NCBI RefSeq assembly: GCF_026540855.1
Contig: NZ_JALNUP010000004.1
Location: 1-64,000, forward strand
Direction: 5' to 3'
DNA: 64,000 nt
Source of the DNA: Sphingomonas sp. GC_Shp_5
GTDB lineage: Bacteria; Pseudomonadota; Alphaproteobacteria; Sphingomonadales; Sphingomonadaceae
This document shows, piece by piece, positions 35,675 to 44,232 of the stretch. The notes under the pieces were generated by a model, which did no database searches, had not been told where the DNA came from, and saw only the letters and a program-made list of their open reading frames with translations. Each line of letters opens with the position of its first letter. Position 1 is the first letter of the stretch. The translations under genes and the position numbers were made by a program.

Positions 35675-36565
35675 CTATCCCCGCTTCCTCGCCTGGCGGT
35701 AGGTGCCGAGCACCCGCAGCCATTTGGCGTGGAACCCCAGCTCCTCCAGCGCCCGGTCCAGCCCGGCGTCGCCCGGCTTGCCCTCGACATCGGCGAAGAA
35801 CTCGGTCGCCGCGAAGCTGCCGTTGCGCTGGTAGCTTTCGAGCTTGGTGATGTTGACGCCGTTGGTCGCGAACCCGCCCATCGCCTTGTAGAGCGCGGCG
35901 GGGACGTTCTTCACCTCGAAGATCAGCGTGGTCATCCACGGCCCGTCGCCGCTCGCCGGCTTGCTGCCGCGCGCGAGCACCACGAAGCGGGTCATGTTGT
36001 GATCGGCATCGGCGATGTCGCTGGCGAGCAGCTCGAGCCCGTAGATCGCCGCGGCGCCGGGCGGGGCGAGCGCCGCCACCGCGGGGTCGCGCTGCGCCGC
36101 CACCACTGCCGCGGCTCCCGCAGTGTCGGGGTAGGAGACCGGACGGATGTCATGCGCTTTGAGCCAATGGCGGCACTGGCCGAGCGCCTGGGGGTGGCTC
36201 ATCGCCTCGCGCACGCCGTCGCGCGGGCCGACCCCCATCAGCGCATGCCTGATGCCGAGGAAATGCTCGCCGGTGATCACCAGCCCCGATTCGGGGAGCA
36301 GGAAGTGGATGTCGGCGACGCGGCCGTGGAGCGAATTCTCGATTGGGATGATTGCGCAATCGGCGCGGCCTTCCTGCACCGCCTCGATCGCGTCCTCGAA
36401 GGAGAAGCAGGGCAGCGGCAGGCCGTCGGGAAAGGCCTCCAGCGCCGCGACATGGCTGTTGGCGCCCGGCGCACCCTGGAACGACACCGCGCGATCGGGC
36501 GCGGCGGCGGCGGCCGCGGTCATCGCGGCGACGATCGGGCGGGCGGGGGCGGCGTAGCTGTCCAT
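35675..36565 (-). CDS. pheA: Prephenate dehydratase
   Basis: Converts prephenate to phenylpyruvate in phenylalanine synthesis. The 296-residue protein has the periplasmic-binding-fold dehydratase domain (VSFQGAPGANSHVAAL near residue 28; IPIENSLHGRV; the conserved DTAGAAAVVA and NMTRFVVL segments) and a C-terminal ACT domain (LIFEVKNVPAALYKAMGGFA, then ESYQRNGSF) for feedback control by phenylalanine. There is no chorismate mutase domain. ATG 36565 is chosen; the upstream in-frame region is short and unlike the family. Monocistronic, divergent from the cytochrome c gene. Confidence 0.94.
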   Translation of the reverse strand: MDSYAAPARPIVAAMTAAAAAAPDRAVSFQGAPGANSHVAALEAFPDGLPLPCFSFEDAIEAVQEGRADCAIIPIENSLHGRVADIHFLLPESGLVITGEHFLGIRHALMGVGPRDGVREAMSHPQALGQCRHWLKAHDIRPVSYPDTAGAAAVVAAQRDPAVAALAPPGAAAIYGLELLASDIADADHNMTRFVVLARGSKPASGDGPWMTTLIFEVKNVPAALYKAMGGFATNGVNITKLESYQRNGSFAATEFFADVEGKPGDAGLDRALEELGFHAKWLRVLGTYRQARKRG

Positions 36566-36672
36566 GCCTTGGCCGTTACGGTCGGCATCGCGTGCCAGCA
36601 AGCGCGCGCTTGCGGCGCCTCGCCGGCTTTCCTATGAAACCGGCACAATAATAAGAGGGGACCGCTGGCCTT

Positions 36673-37371
36673 ATGGACAACCGTACCAACACCATCGCCG
36701 GCTGGACCCTCGCAGCCTGTGGTGCGGCCCTGGGCTTGTCCATCGTCGGCGGCATGATCTTTCACGGCGAGCGGCCAGAGAAGATGGGCTATGCCATCGA
36801 GGGCGTCGAGGCCGAGGGCGGCGCCGGTGGCGAAGCCGCCGCGGTGCCGATCGCGTCGCTGCTCGGCACCGCCGATGCCGCCAAGGGCGCCGAGGTGTTC
36901 AAGAAATGTGCCGCCTGCCACACCGCCACGCAGGGCGGCCCCAACGGCATCGGCCCCAATCTCTACGCGACGCTCGGCGAGGGGATTGCCCAGGGCAAGG
37001 CCGGCTTCGCCTTCTCCGATGCGCTGAAGGGCGTCGGCGGCAAGTGGGACTTCGACAAGATGAACGCTTGGCTGACCAGCCCACGCAAGTTCGCGCCCGG
37101 CACCAAGATGACCTTCGCCGGCCTGTCCAACCCGCAGGACCGCGCCAACGTCATCCTCTATCTCAACACCCAGGGCTCCAACCTGCCGCTCCCCGCCGCG
37201 CCCGCCGCCGGCGCTGCCGCCCCCGCGGTCAAGCCGGCGACCAACGCCGCCAAGGATTCGGTCACCAACCCCGCCGACACCAACAACCTGTCCAACACCG
37301 GCAGCCCCGCCTCGGGTGCGCCCTCGATCGATCCCGAAGCGGCGCGGCGCGGGGCCAAGGTGGGAAAATGA
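36673..37371 (+). CDS. Membrane-anchored class I cytochrome c (CycM-like)
   Basis: The 232-residue product keeps an uncleaved N-terminal anchor (TIAGWTLAACGAALGLSIVG) followed by a class I cytochrome c domain with haem motif CAACH (Cys79, Cys82, His83) and a probable Met ligand in GTKMTFAGL. A long Ala/Pro/Asn-rich C-terminal tail (after about residue 175) is extra compared with typical c550/c552 proteins. Such anchored cytochromes carry electrons between the bc1 complex and terminal oxidases. It is divergent from pheA and followed by repeat family C. Confidence 0.93.
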   Translation: MDNRTNTIAGWTLAACGAALGLSIVGGMIFHGERPEKMGYAIEGVEAEGGAGGEAAAVPIASLLGTADAAKGAEVFKKCAACHTATQGGPNGIGPNLYATLGEGIAQGKAGFAFSDALKGVGGKWDFDKMNAWLTSPRKFAPGTKMTFAGLSNPQDRANVILYLNTQGSNLPLPAAPAAGAAAPAVKPATNAAKDSVTNPADTNNLSNTGSPASGAPSIDPEAARRGAKVGK

Positions 37372-37411
37372 GGCAGTTCCTTCGGCGGGCTGTCGCCGAC
37401 CATCTAATTCC

Positions 37412-37500
37412 GTCATCCTGAACTCGTTTCAGGATCCATGCCCACGGTCGCCACGCGCCGAAGCGGTCGGCCATAAATGCTGAAACAAGTTCAGCATGAC
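37412..37500. repeat. Dispersed palindromic repeat, family C (GTCATCCTGAAC)
   Basis: Left unit GTCATCCTGAACTCGTTTCAGG and right unit GCTGAAACAAGTTCAGCATGAC face each other over about 40 bases, each also self-complementary. It occupies the gap between the cytochrome c gene and the convergent ZIP transporter gene. The core differs from the GTCATCCCAGCG family although both begin GTCATCC and end ATGAC. Confidence 0.85.
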
Positions 37501-37526
37501 GATGGAGATGCAGACCGGGTGCCCCC

Positions 37527-38273
37527 TCAATGCGCCAGGTGCGTCACCACCAGCATCACCATCACCCCCGCCACCACGCACAGGGTGGTGCGCAACCGCG
37601 AGTCGCGCGCCAGGCTGCGCGGGACCAGCTCGCAGGCGCCGATGTAGAGGAACACGCCGGCGAAGCAGGCGAGCAGCGGCGCCAGCACCCAGCCGGGCAG
37701 CTGTACGGCGAGGCCGAGTGCGACGCCGGCGAGCGGCGCCAGCGCGTTGGCGATCAGCCAGCGCAGCGCGGTCTTCTGCTGGCTTGCCGCCAGCGCCAGG
37801 CTGACGCTGTTGACCCCGTCGGCGACATCATGGGTGAGCACCGCCAGCGCGACCACCCAGCCCACCTCCGGCGCGATCTGGAAGGCGAGGCCCATGCCGA
37901 GGCCGTCGAGCAGGCTGTGCAGCGTCAGGCTGGCAGGGCCGAGATGCGCCTGCCAGTGCGCGGTGCGCTTGGCGCCGGCGAGCAACCGCGCCAGCAACAG
38001 ATAGGCTGAGAAGCCGAGCGCCGCGCCGGTCAGCAGCGTCCGCGCGCTGTACATCCCCGCGCCGAACGACAGCGCCTCGGGCAGCAGGTCGAAAAAGGCG
38101 ACGCCGAGCACGATCCCCGCAGTCGCCGCCAGCAATGGCGCGATCCGGTCGGCGAGCCGCAGCGCGAGCAGGCCGCCCAGCGCGGTCGCCGCGCTCGCCG
38201 CCAGCCCGAACAGCAGGGGTATCGCCACCGCCGTGCCCGGCAGGATCGTGGTGGCCTGTGCCGCCGGATGCAT
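37527..38273 (-). CDS. ZIP-family divalent metal transporter
   Basis: A 248-residue membrane protein with about eight hydrophobic segments. The ZIP metal-site helices are present: LTLHSLLDGLGMGLAF (His, Asp ligands) and VLTHDVADGVNSVSLAL (His, Asp). ZIP proteins import Zn, Fe or Mn. ATG 38273 is used; the longer upstream reading adds a leader with no membrane segment. The region just upstream holds a good minus-strand -10 (TATAAT) and a Zur-box-like sequence, consistent with zinc repression, though that is untested. Confidence 0.88.
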   Translation of the reverse strand: MHPAAQATTILPGTAVAIPLLFGLAASAATALGGLLALRLADRIAPLLAATAGIVLGVAFFDLLPEALSFGAGMYSARTLLTGAALGFSAYLLLARLLAGAKRTAHWQAHLGPASLTLHSLLDGLGMGLAFQIAPEVGWVVALAVLTHDVADGVNSVSLALAASQQKTALRWLIANALAPLAGVALGLAVQLPGWVLAPLLACFAGVFLYIGACELVPRSLARDSRLRTTLCVVAGVMVMLVVTHLAH

Positions 38274-38579
38274 CGCGTCTCGTCCCGTCTCTCGTCCCGG
38301 CCGCGTCCTTACCGCCGATGGCGAACGGTACAACATATCCCTGGGAGAAAGATACATTATATCTTCAGGGGGCGGACCAGATCCTTGGCTCGGCGGAAAA
38401 AACGAGGGCACAACCATGCCGCACCGACGATTCCCGCGTCGTCGACCAAAAATCCTATAGTTTCACCGTGATCTTACGAGCCACGACCCCACGATCCTGC
38501 AACGACCTGCCGATAGTCGCACTGATGGCGCCGTCAGCTTGGGGGGGTGCCGATGTTTAGCTGACAATCGGAGTAGACC
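38274..38579. other. 306-base divergent intergenic region
   Basis: This gap separates the ZIP transporter (left, minus strand) from the spore-coat-U operon (right, plus strand). The left part is unusually A/T-rich for this genome (38328-38365) and holds the Zur-like and -10 sequences listed separately. The right part has a possible plus-strand -10 TATAGT at 38456-38461 but no convincing -35. No RNA gene or ORF with a recognisable product was seen. Confidence 0.7.
38322..38365 (-). promoter_or_regulatory. Putative Zur-like operator pair and -10 of the ZIP gene
   Basis: ACAACATATC (38330-38339) matches the right half of the alphaproteobacterial Zur box type GATATGTTATAACATATC, with about 12 of 18 positions agreeing over the full site. 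Fifteen bases on, AAGATA-CATTA-TATCTT (38349-38365) is a 6-bp inverted repeat. On the minus strand this repeat contains a perfect TATAAT (38361-38356), so a repressor bound here would cover the -10. No strong -35 is visible. Inference from pattern only. Confidence 0.45.
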
Positions 38580-39080
38580 ATGAACGTTAAGAACATGTGG
38601 CCCGCGGTCACCGCGGTGTTGGTCGCCGGCGCGCTGCCGGCTCAGGCGCAGACCGTGACCGCGCCCAAGACCATGACGATCAACGCCGAGGTCACCGGCA
38701 CCTGCTCGCTCGACAGCACGCCCGATATTGATCTCGGCCAGCTGACGATGAATTCGGGCAACACCGGTCAAGGCGCGGTCAACGTCACCTGCACCAATGG
38801 CCTGCCCTATGACATTCTCGCGACGCTCGGCGCCAATGCGAACGGCGCCTATGCACAGCTGAAGGGCGACACCACCGGCACGCTGCTGCGCTACAATCTG
38901 TACAGCGATGCCACGCACCAGACGGTTTGGCCGCAGGCCGCGGTGTCCGGCACGCCTACGCAGGAAGGCGAGGGCAGCGCGCAATCGATCCCGGTCTACC
39001 TCCAGATCGTCGATGCCGATCTGAAGACGGCCAAGGTCGATACTTATCAGGACGCGGTCGACTTCACCGTTTCCTACTGA
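38580..39080 (+). CDS. Spore coat protein U (SCPU) domain pilin subunit
   Basis: A 166-residue secreted protein with a signal peptide (cleavage after ALPAQAQ). The SCPU domain contains two cysteines (GTCSLD, VTCTNG) likely to form a disulfide, YDILATLGANA, and ends in the strand YQDAVDFTVSY, the alternating hydrophobic C-terminal strand that takes part in donor-strand complementation. In the archaic Csu-type systems these proteins polymerise into adhesive pili. First gene of a four-gene operon; GGAG at 38570-38573 is a suitable ribosome site. Confidence 0.93.
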   Translation: MNVKNMWPAVTAVLVAGALPAQAQTVTAPKTMTINAEVTGTCSLDSTPDIDLGQLTMNSGNTGQGAVNVTCTNGLPYDILATLGANANGAYAQLKGDTTGTLLRYNLYSDATHQTVWPQAAVSGTPTQEGEGSAQSIPVYLQIVDADLKTAKVDTYQDAVDFTVSY

Positions 39081-39087
39081 GCCCGCG

Positions 39088-39843
39088 ATGACCATCGCCT
39101 CCAGGTCAGGCTGGGCGATCGTTGCGGCGCTGGGGTTCGGGGCGGCCTGTCCGCCCCGGGCCCTGGCCCAGGCGATCGTCGTCGCGCCCGTCACCCTGCA
39201 TCTTGCCACCGGTCATCGCGCGACGCTGCTGCGGATCACCAACAGCGGTGCCGCGCCCACCCGGGTGCAGCTGCGCGCGTTCGGCTGGAGCCAGGGAACT
39301 AGCGGCGACGACCGGCTGGTGCCCGCCGACGAATTGGTGATCGGCCCGCCGTTCGCGACGCTGGCGCCCCGCGCCACCCAGGTGGTGCGGCTGTTGTTGC
39401 GCGCGCAGGACGCGGCCGCCGCGCCGGCGCGCGAACGTGCCTATCGCCTGATGATCTATCGCCTGCCCGATCCCGCCGCGGTCACCGCCGGCAAGCGCGC
39501 GATCCAGTTGCGGCTCAACCTGTCGCTGCCGGTGTTCGTCGATCCCGCTGCCGCGCCCGCCGCGGCGCCGCCCGCGTGGCGGATTGAGGGTGCGCCTGGC
39601 CATCGCGAGCTGGTGGTCGTCAACCGCGGCGTCCGCCATCTCCGCGTCGATGCGCTGGCGCTGGCGCAGGCTGGCGGCGCATCGGTGGCGCTGGCCGGCA
39701 ACGGTAGCCGCTATGTGCTCGCCGGTGCCGAACGGCGCTGGCCGCTGCCGACCGGGCTGGCGCCTGGCGCGGCGCCCGTCACCCTCACCGTCAAGGATGG
39801 CGATGCCACCACGACGGTCGTGGTCGCGGCGCCCGCCTCCTGA
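39088..39843 (+). CDS. Periplasmic pilus chaperone (PapD-like, archaic Csu type)
   Basis: A 251-residue protein with a signal sequence (cleavage near PRALAQ) and the two immunoglobulin-like domains of pilus chaperones: VVAPVTLHLATGHRATLLRI near the N-terminus with the ITNSG turn, the long hydrophobic G1-like strand before RAIQLRLNLSLPVFV, and a second domain containing ELVVVNRGVRHLRVDALAL. The chaperone holds SCPU subunits until the usher exports them. It starts 8 bases after the pilin gene. The next gene begins in the same frame 3 bases after its TGA. Confidence 0.92.
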   Translation: MTIASRSGWAIVAALGFGAACPPRALAQAIVVAPVTLHLATGHRATLLRITNSGAAPTRVQLRAFGWSQGTSGDDRLVPADELVIGPPFATLAPRATQVVRLLLRAQDAAAAPARERAYRLMIYRLPDPAAVTAGKRAIQLRLNLSLPVFVDPAAAPAAAPPAWRIEGAPGHRELVVVNRGVRHLRVDALALAQAGGASVALAGNGSRYVLAGAERRWPLPTGLAPGAAPVTLTVKDGDATTTVVVAAPAS

Positions 39844-39846
39844 TCC

Positions 39847-42123
39847 GTGCCGTTCGACGTGCCGCCGGCGATCGTCGTGCCCCGCATGGCCATCGCTGAC
39901 GCCATGGCGGAACCCGCGGCGCCGCTGCCGCCGATGGTGGCCGCGATCGTGCTCAACGGTCGCGACACCGGCGAGATCATCGAACTGATCGAGCGCGACG
40001 GCGGGCTGTTCGCCCAGGCCGACGATCTGCGCCGCATCGGCTTGATCCTGCCGGCAGGTGCGGCGGGGCCGGTCCGGCTCGACCGCCTGGCGCATGTTCG
40101 CGTCAGCCTCGATCGCGCCACCGGCATCGCCTCGATCGAGGCGGATGCCGGCGCGGTCCCCGCCAGCAGGCTCGGCGCGGGCGCTTCGCCCGCGGTGCTG
40201 GCGGGCGCGAGCGCCGGGACCGCGCTGGTGCTCGACTATGATCTCGATGTCGAAGGCGAGGGCACCGCCACGCCCACCATCCAGGGCGCGTTCGACGCGC
40301 GCCTGTCCCGGGGGCCATGGGTGGCGGAGACGACGATGACCGCGCGGCTCACCAACGATCCCGAATATCGCCGGCTGGAGACCAGCGTCACCTATTCGGA
40401 TCCGGTCAGCCTGCGCCGCTACCGCGTCGGCGACGTCATCTCCGGCGGGCTCGATTGGACCCGGCCGGTGCGCATGGGCGGTGTCCAGCTCCAGTCGGAT
40501 TTCTCGCTGCGCCCCGATCTCGTCACCTATCCGGTGCCGCACGCCAGCGGCACCGCTGCGGTGCCGACCACCGTCAGCGTGCTCGTCGACGGCGTCGAGC
40601 GCCTGTCGCAGCAGACGCCGCAGGGTCCGTTCGAGATTCCGCGGCTGCCGGTGATGAGCGGTGCCAACCAGGTCTCGGTGGTCACCCAGGACAGCCTCGG
40701 CCGTCAGGTGGTGCAGCAACTCGCTTTCTACGCCAGCCCGTCGCTGCTCGCCGAGGGGCTGAGTTCGCTGAGTGCCGAGGCAGGGCTGATCCGGCGCAAC
40801 TTCGGCTCGTCGAGCGACCGCTACGGCATGCCGGCCGCCTCCGCGACGCTGCGCCGAGGTCTCGCCGACTGGATTACCGGCGAAGCGCATGGCGAGTTCG
40901 CCGAGCGGCTGGCCAACGCCGGGATCGGCGGCGCGTTCACGCTGGGCAGCTGGGCCACCGCCTCGGTCGCCGCGGCGGGCAGTGTCGGTGGCGGCAGCGC
41001 CGGGGCGCTGGTGTCGGCGGGGATCGAGCGGGTCACCCGCGGGGTCAGCCTCGGCGTCTCGGTGCAGCGCGCCAGCGACGGTTATCGCGATCTCGCCGCG
41101 ATCAACGGCGAGCCGACCCCGGCGAGCTTGGTTCGCGCGCGGATCGGCGGCCGGATCGGTGGCTGGGGCTCGTTCGGGGCGAGCTATGCCGCGGCCGGCA
41201 GCGCCACCCGGCTCGTCTCGCTGAGCTGGTCGGGGTCGCTCGGCGCCGCGCTGCGCGCCTTCGCCACCGGCTATCACGATCTCGCCGGCCGAGCCGGGAC
41301 CGGCGCCACCCTGTCGATGTCGCTGCGCTTCGGCGGCCGCACCACCGCGACCGCCTCCGGCATCCTGTCCGATGGCCGCGCGGGGGGCACGATCCAGGTC
41401 GCTCGCTCGCTCGATGGCGTCGACACGCTCGGCTGGCGTGCGGCGCTGACCCAGGACGGCGCCGCGACCCGGGGCTTTGGCGAGGTCCGCTACCGCTCGG
41501 GCATCGGCGAGTTCGGCGCCGGGATCGACCAGGGCTATGGCATCACCCGCTTCCGCGCGACCGCGACGGGCGCAGTGGTGGTCGCACAGGGCGGGGTATT
41601 CGCCGCCAACACCATCGACGACAGTTTCGCCGTGATCGACGCCGATCAGCCGGGCGTCGACGTGTTCCTCGAGAACCGCCTGGTCGGCACCACCGATAGT
41701 GAGGGACGCCTGCTCGCGCCGATGCTGCGTGCCTATCAGACCAACCGGCTCAGCATCGATGCCGCCGGGCTCGGTCTCGGCATGACCATCGACACCGTCG
41801 CGCAAACCGTGGTGCCGCCGGCCCGCGCCGGGGTGGTGGTGCGCTTCCCGATCCGCGTCGTCCATGCCGCGACCATGATCCTGGTCGATGCCAACGGCGC
41901 GGCGCTGCCGGTGGGTAGCACGGTGGCGGTGCGCGGCACCGATCTCGCGACCAGCGTCGGCTATGGCGGCGAGGTCTATCTCGAGGGGCTCGCCGCGCTC
42001 AACCTGCTTGACGTCACCGTCGCCGACACCGGCCGCCACTGTACCGCGCGCGCCGATTATCCGGTCGGCCAGCCCGATCTGCCACGGCTCGGAGCGCTCG
42101 TCTGCCAGGAGACACCGCCATGA
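39847..42123 (+). CDS. Outer-membrane usher (FimD/PapC/CsuD type), no evident signal peptide
   Basis: A 758-residue beta-barrel usher with the N-terminal periplasmic domain (IVLNGRDTGEIIEL), the barrel and plug (PRGL-like SFPY...; LVDGVERLSQQTPQGPFEIP) and C-terminal domains (FAVIDADQPGVDVFLENRLVGTT, and the terminal GEVYLEGL segment with Cys). It would thread SCPU subunits through the outer membrane. The start is the GTG at 39847. Reading upstream is blocked by the chaperone stop in the same frame, and the first 35 residues (MPFDVPPAIVVPRMAIADAM...) have no typical n-region plus hydrophobic core. How it reaches the Sec machinery is unclear. Its stop overlaps the last gene of the operon. Confidence 0.9.
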   Translation: MPFDVPPAIVVPRMAIADAMAEPAAPLPPMVAAIVLNGRDTGEIIELIERDGGLFAQADDLRRIGLILPAGAAGPVRLDRLAHVRVSLDRATGIASIEADAGAVPASRLGAGASPAVLAGASAGTALVLDYDLDVEGEGTATPTIQGAFDARLSRGPWVAETTMTARLTNDPEYRRLETSVTYSDPVSLRRYRVGDVISGGLDWTRPVRMGGVQLQSDFSLRPDLVTYPVPHASGTAAVPTTVSVLVDGVERLSQQTPQGPFEIPRLPVMSGANQVSVVTQDSLGRQVVQQLAFYASPSLLAEGLSSLSAEAGLIRRNFGSSSDRYGMPAASATLRRGLADWITGEAHGEFAERLANAGIGGAFTLGSWATASVAAAGSVGGGSAGALVSAGIERVTRGVSLGVSVQRASDGYRDLAAINGEPTPASLVRARIGGRIGGWGSFGASYAAAGSATRLVSLSWSGSLGAALRAFATGYHDLAGRAGTGATLSMSLRFGGRTTATASGILSDGRAGGTIQVARSLDGVDTLGWRAALTQDGAATRGFGEVRYRSGIGEFGAGIDQGYGITRFRATATGAVVVAQGGVFAANTIDDSFAVIDADQPGVDVFLENRLVGTTDSEGRLLAPMLRAYQTNRLSIDAAGLGLGMTIDTVAQTVVPPARAGVVVRFPIRVVHAATMILVDANGAALPVGSTVAVRGTDLATSVGYGGEVYLEGLAALNLLDVTVADTGRHCTARADYPVGQPDLPRLGALVCQETPP

Positions 42124-42584
42124 TCCGCCGCCTGCTCGCCCTCGTGCCGCTGTTGCTGCTGCTCGCCGCGACGCCGCCCGGCGTCGATTGCAGCGCCGAC
42201 GTCTCGCCGTTGCAATTCGGCCAGTTCCGCAGCGTCGGCGGCGGCAGCGCCGATATCACCGCGACCATCCTCGTCACCTGCACCGCGACGCTTGCCGCGA
42301 CGATTGCCTATGACATCCGCATCGCGCCGGCGCCCGGTGGCGCAGGCCGGGTGATGCACGGCGCCGCCGGCGATCTGCGCTACGATCTCTACACCTCGCC
42401 CAACTATCGCCAGCCGTGGGGAGACGGCACCGGCGGCACCAGCGTGGTCGGCGGCAGCATGGCGCTCGCCGCGGGCGAGCGGCACAGCGCCAGCTACACC
42501 GTCTATGGCCGCATCCTCGCCGATCGCCGCGTCCGCGCCGGAAGCTATGCCGATGCGCCGGCGGGGTATCTGGTGCTGCAGTGA
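42120..42584 (+). CDS. Spore coat U domain protein, probable tip or minor subunit
   Basis: A 154-residue protein with a signal peptide (MIRRLLALVPLLLLLAATPP) and a single SCPU domain with the cysteines in VDCSADVS and LVTCTAT and the terminal strand GSYADAPAGYLVLQ. In Csu-type operons the last subunit (CsuE) is a larger two-domain tip adhesin; this one is about half that size. It overlaps the usher stop (ATGA) and ends 6 bases before the convergent response-regulator gene. Confidence 0.9.
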   Translation: MIRRLLALVPLLLLLAATPPGVDCSADVSPLQFGQFRSVGGGSADITATILVTCTATLAATIAYDIRIAPAPGGAGRVMHGAAGDLRYDLYTSPNYRQPWGDGTGGTSVVGGSMALAAGERHSASYTVYGRILADRRVRAGSYADAPAGYLVLQ

Positions 42585-42590
42585 GCGACC

Positions 42591-43328
42591 CTATTGGCCG
42601 TCCGCCATCAGCCCGGCGCGATAGGCGAGGCGGAGCACATCGGAGAGGTTCCGCGCGCCGAGCTTGGCCATCATGTTGGCGCGGTGCATCTCGACGGTAC
42701 GCACGCTGAGCGCGAGGTGCGCCGCCAGCCCCTTGTTCGACATCCCCATGCCCAGCCCGCGCAGCACGTCGGTCTCGCGCCCGGTCAGCGCGCGCAGCCG
42801 GTCTTCTTCCTGGGCCAGCGCGCCGGCGGCCTGGATATGCTCATCGAGCTGGCGGAACACGCGATCGAGCGCACCGGTCAGCATGTCCTCGGCATAGGGC
42901 TTTTCGATGAAATCGGTGGCGCCGAGCTTCATCGCGCGCACCGCAATGTCGATGTCGCCATGCCCGGTCATCACGATGGTCGGGAACAGCGGCAGCCGTT
43001 CGCCGAGCTGTTCGAGAACCTGCAACCCGTCGCGATCGGGCATGCGGAAATCGAGCAGCACGCAGCCGGGTGGCAGGTGGCTGACATCGGCGAGGAAATC
43101 CGCGCCGTTCAGATATGGTCGGCTCTGCATCCCCACCGTGGCGAGGAACAGGCTGAGCGAGCGGCGGATCGCGCGGTCATCGTCGACCACGTACACCGTC
43201 CGCTTGTGATTGGCGGCGCGCAGCCCGAACAGGTGCTCGTCATGCTCGCGCGGCGCGGGGTCTACGCCGTCGTCGCCGAACAATGCGCGGCCTCCACCAG
43301 GTTCACGATTGTGCGCTTGTGGCGTCAT
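42591..43328 (-). CDS. FixJ-family two-component response regulator
   Basis: The product has a receiver domain with acidic residues 49-51 (VVDDD), phosphoacceptor Asp93 (LLDFRMPDRDG), the conserved Thr/Ser region (VMTGHGDID) and Lys143 (IEKPY), followed by a LuxR-type HTH (TGRETDVLRGLGMGMSNKGL and SVRTVEMHRANMMAKL). It would activate transcription when phosphorylated. The start is uncertain: ATG 43328 gives an N-terminal extension of about 40 residues before the receiver, longer than usual; ATG 43340 and a TTG near 43284 are alternatives. The start overlaps the upstream PilZ gene. The FixL-like kinase at 44.5-46.3 kb is the likely partner. Confidence 0.93.
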   Translation of the reverse strand: MTPQAHNREPGGGRALFGDDGVDPAPREHDEHLFGLRAANHKRTVYVVDDDRAIRRSLSLFLATVGMQSRPYLNGADFLADVSHLPPGCVLLDFRMPDRDGLQVLEQLGERLPLFPTIVMTGHGDIDIAVRAMKLGATDFIEKPYAEDMLTGALDRVFRQLDEHIQAAGALAQEEDRLRALTGRETDVLRGLGMGMSNKGLAAHLALSVRTVEMHRANMMAKLGARNLSDVLRLAYRAGLMADGQ

Positions 43329-43947
43329 GAAACTCATCAAGCGAGATCGCCTCCGAAGACTGAAGACCAGCGTGGTCGTTACGCACCCAACGCACTTCGC
43401 AGGTCAGCGGTCGCATCGTCCCGCAACACACCTGGACGTGCGCGCCGGGGGTGAGCTGGGCGTGGCCGATGATCAGGAAGCCGGTGGACGAGACATTGCC
43501 GATCTCGATGGCGAATTCCCGCCCGTCGCCATGGCGGACGGTGCCCGCCCGCGACGTCGAATAGCGCGGCGCGCGCTCGGTTCGCTCGTGGCGGTCGGTA
43601 TCCTCCAGCACGTCGATCGACAACGGAAAGGGAAATTGGAAGCCGGCGACCTCGCCCTTGCACCAGCGCACCGTCGCCGGCATGCAATGGCCGCTCGCGA
43701 ACACCATCGCCACCGCCGCGCCGGGCTGAAGCGGCTGGCTGACCTTGCCGGAGGCGCCGCGCAGCGACAGCGTCAGCAGCCGCACCGCCTGGTCGCCGCC
43801 ATCGTCGATCACCGTTACCGGCCGCAGCATCTGCGCATGGCGCCGCTCGCTGCGCCGCTCGATGCGCGGTCCCGTCGGCACGGCCGCCTCCGCCACCACC
43901 TGGTCGGCAGCTTGGCTCGGCATCGAAAGCTTACGTATCGGGTGCAT
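43303..43947 (-). CDS. Tandem PilZ-domain protein
   Basis: A 214-residue protein with two PilZ-like modules. The first has an Arg-rich RxxxR (ERRSERRHAQM, residues 30-40) and LSLRGASG in place of (D/N)xSxxG. The second has RAPRYSTSRA and NVSSTGFLIIG, which fits the c-di-GMP-binding consensus better. PilZ domains bind cyclic di-GMP and change motility or surface behaviour. It overlaps the FixJ-type gene at its 3' end, is divergent from the BLUF gene, and probably forms an operon with the regulator. Confidence 0.88.
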   Translation of the reverse strand: MHPIRKLSMPSQAADQVVAEAAVPTGPRIERRSERRHAQMLRPVTVIDDGGDQAVRLLTLSLRGASGKVSQPLQPGAAVAMVFASGHCMPATVRWCKGEVAGFQFPFPLSIDVLEDTDRHERTERAPRYSTSRAGTVRHGDGREFAIEIGNVSSTGFLIIGHAQLTPGAHVQVCCGTMRPLTCEVRWVRNDHAGLQSSEAISLDEFHDATSAQS

Positions 43948-44232
43948 CGCGATCCTCGTCCGGGCCACGCGCGGCCACGTCCTCTCGTCGCCGAAAGGTT
44001 CGTATTCGACCTTAAACGTCAACCTCGTAAGACTACGGTAGCTGTCGATTGTTGCCACGAAAGCCGCGCTATCTGGCGCGGCCCGCGCGTGTGCACTGGC
44101 CGTCCTATGCAAGGAGCGGGCGGCGCCAAGGGCTTCTGCTTCGTATATAAAATATTCGTCGCGGAATGCTGGACGAAGCCGGGCCGGGCCGCTTATCGCT
44201 GCGTCACTCTCGTGATCGGGCCAATGTCGTAA

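Noticed and set aside
39106-42039. A 977-codon minus-strand open frame opposite the usher and chaperone
   Set aside because: Antisense of a clear usher/chaperone pair; no domain, low-complexity residue content, no ribosome site.
44148-44160. A/T-rich TATATAAAATATT upstream of the BLUF gene as a promoter
   Set aside because: Possible -10, but no -35 at proper spacing, so not listed as a feature.
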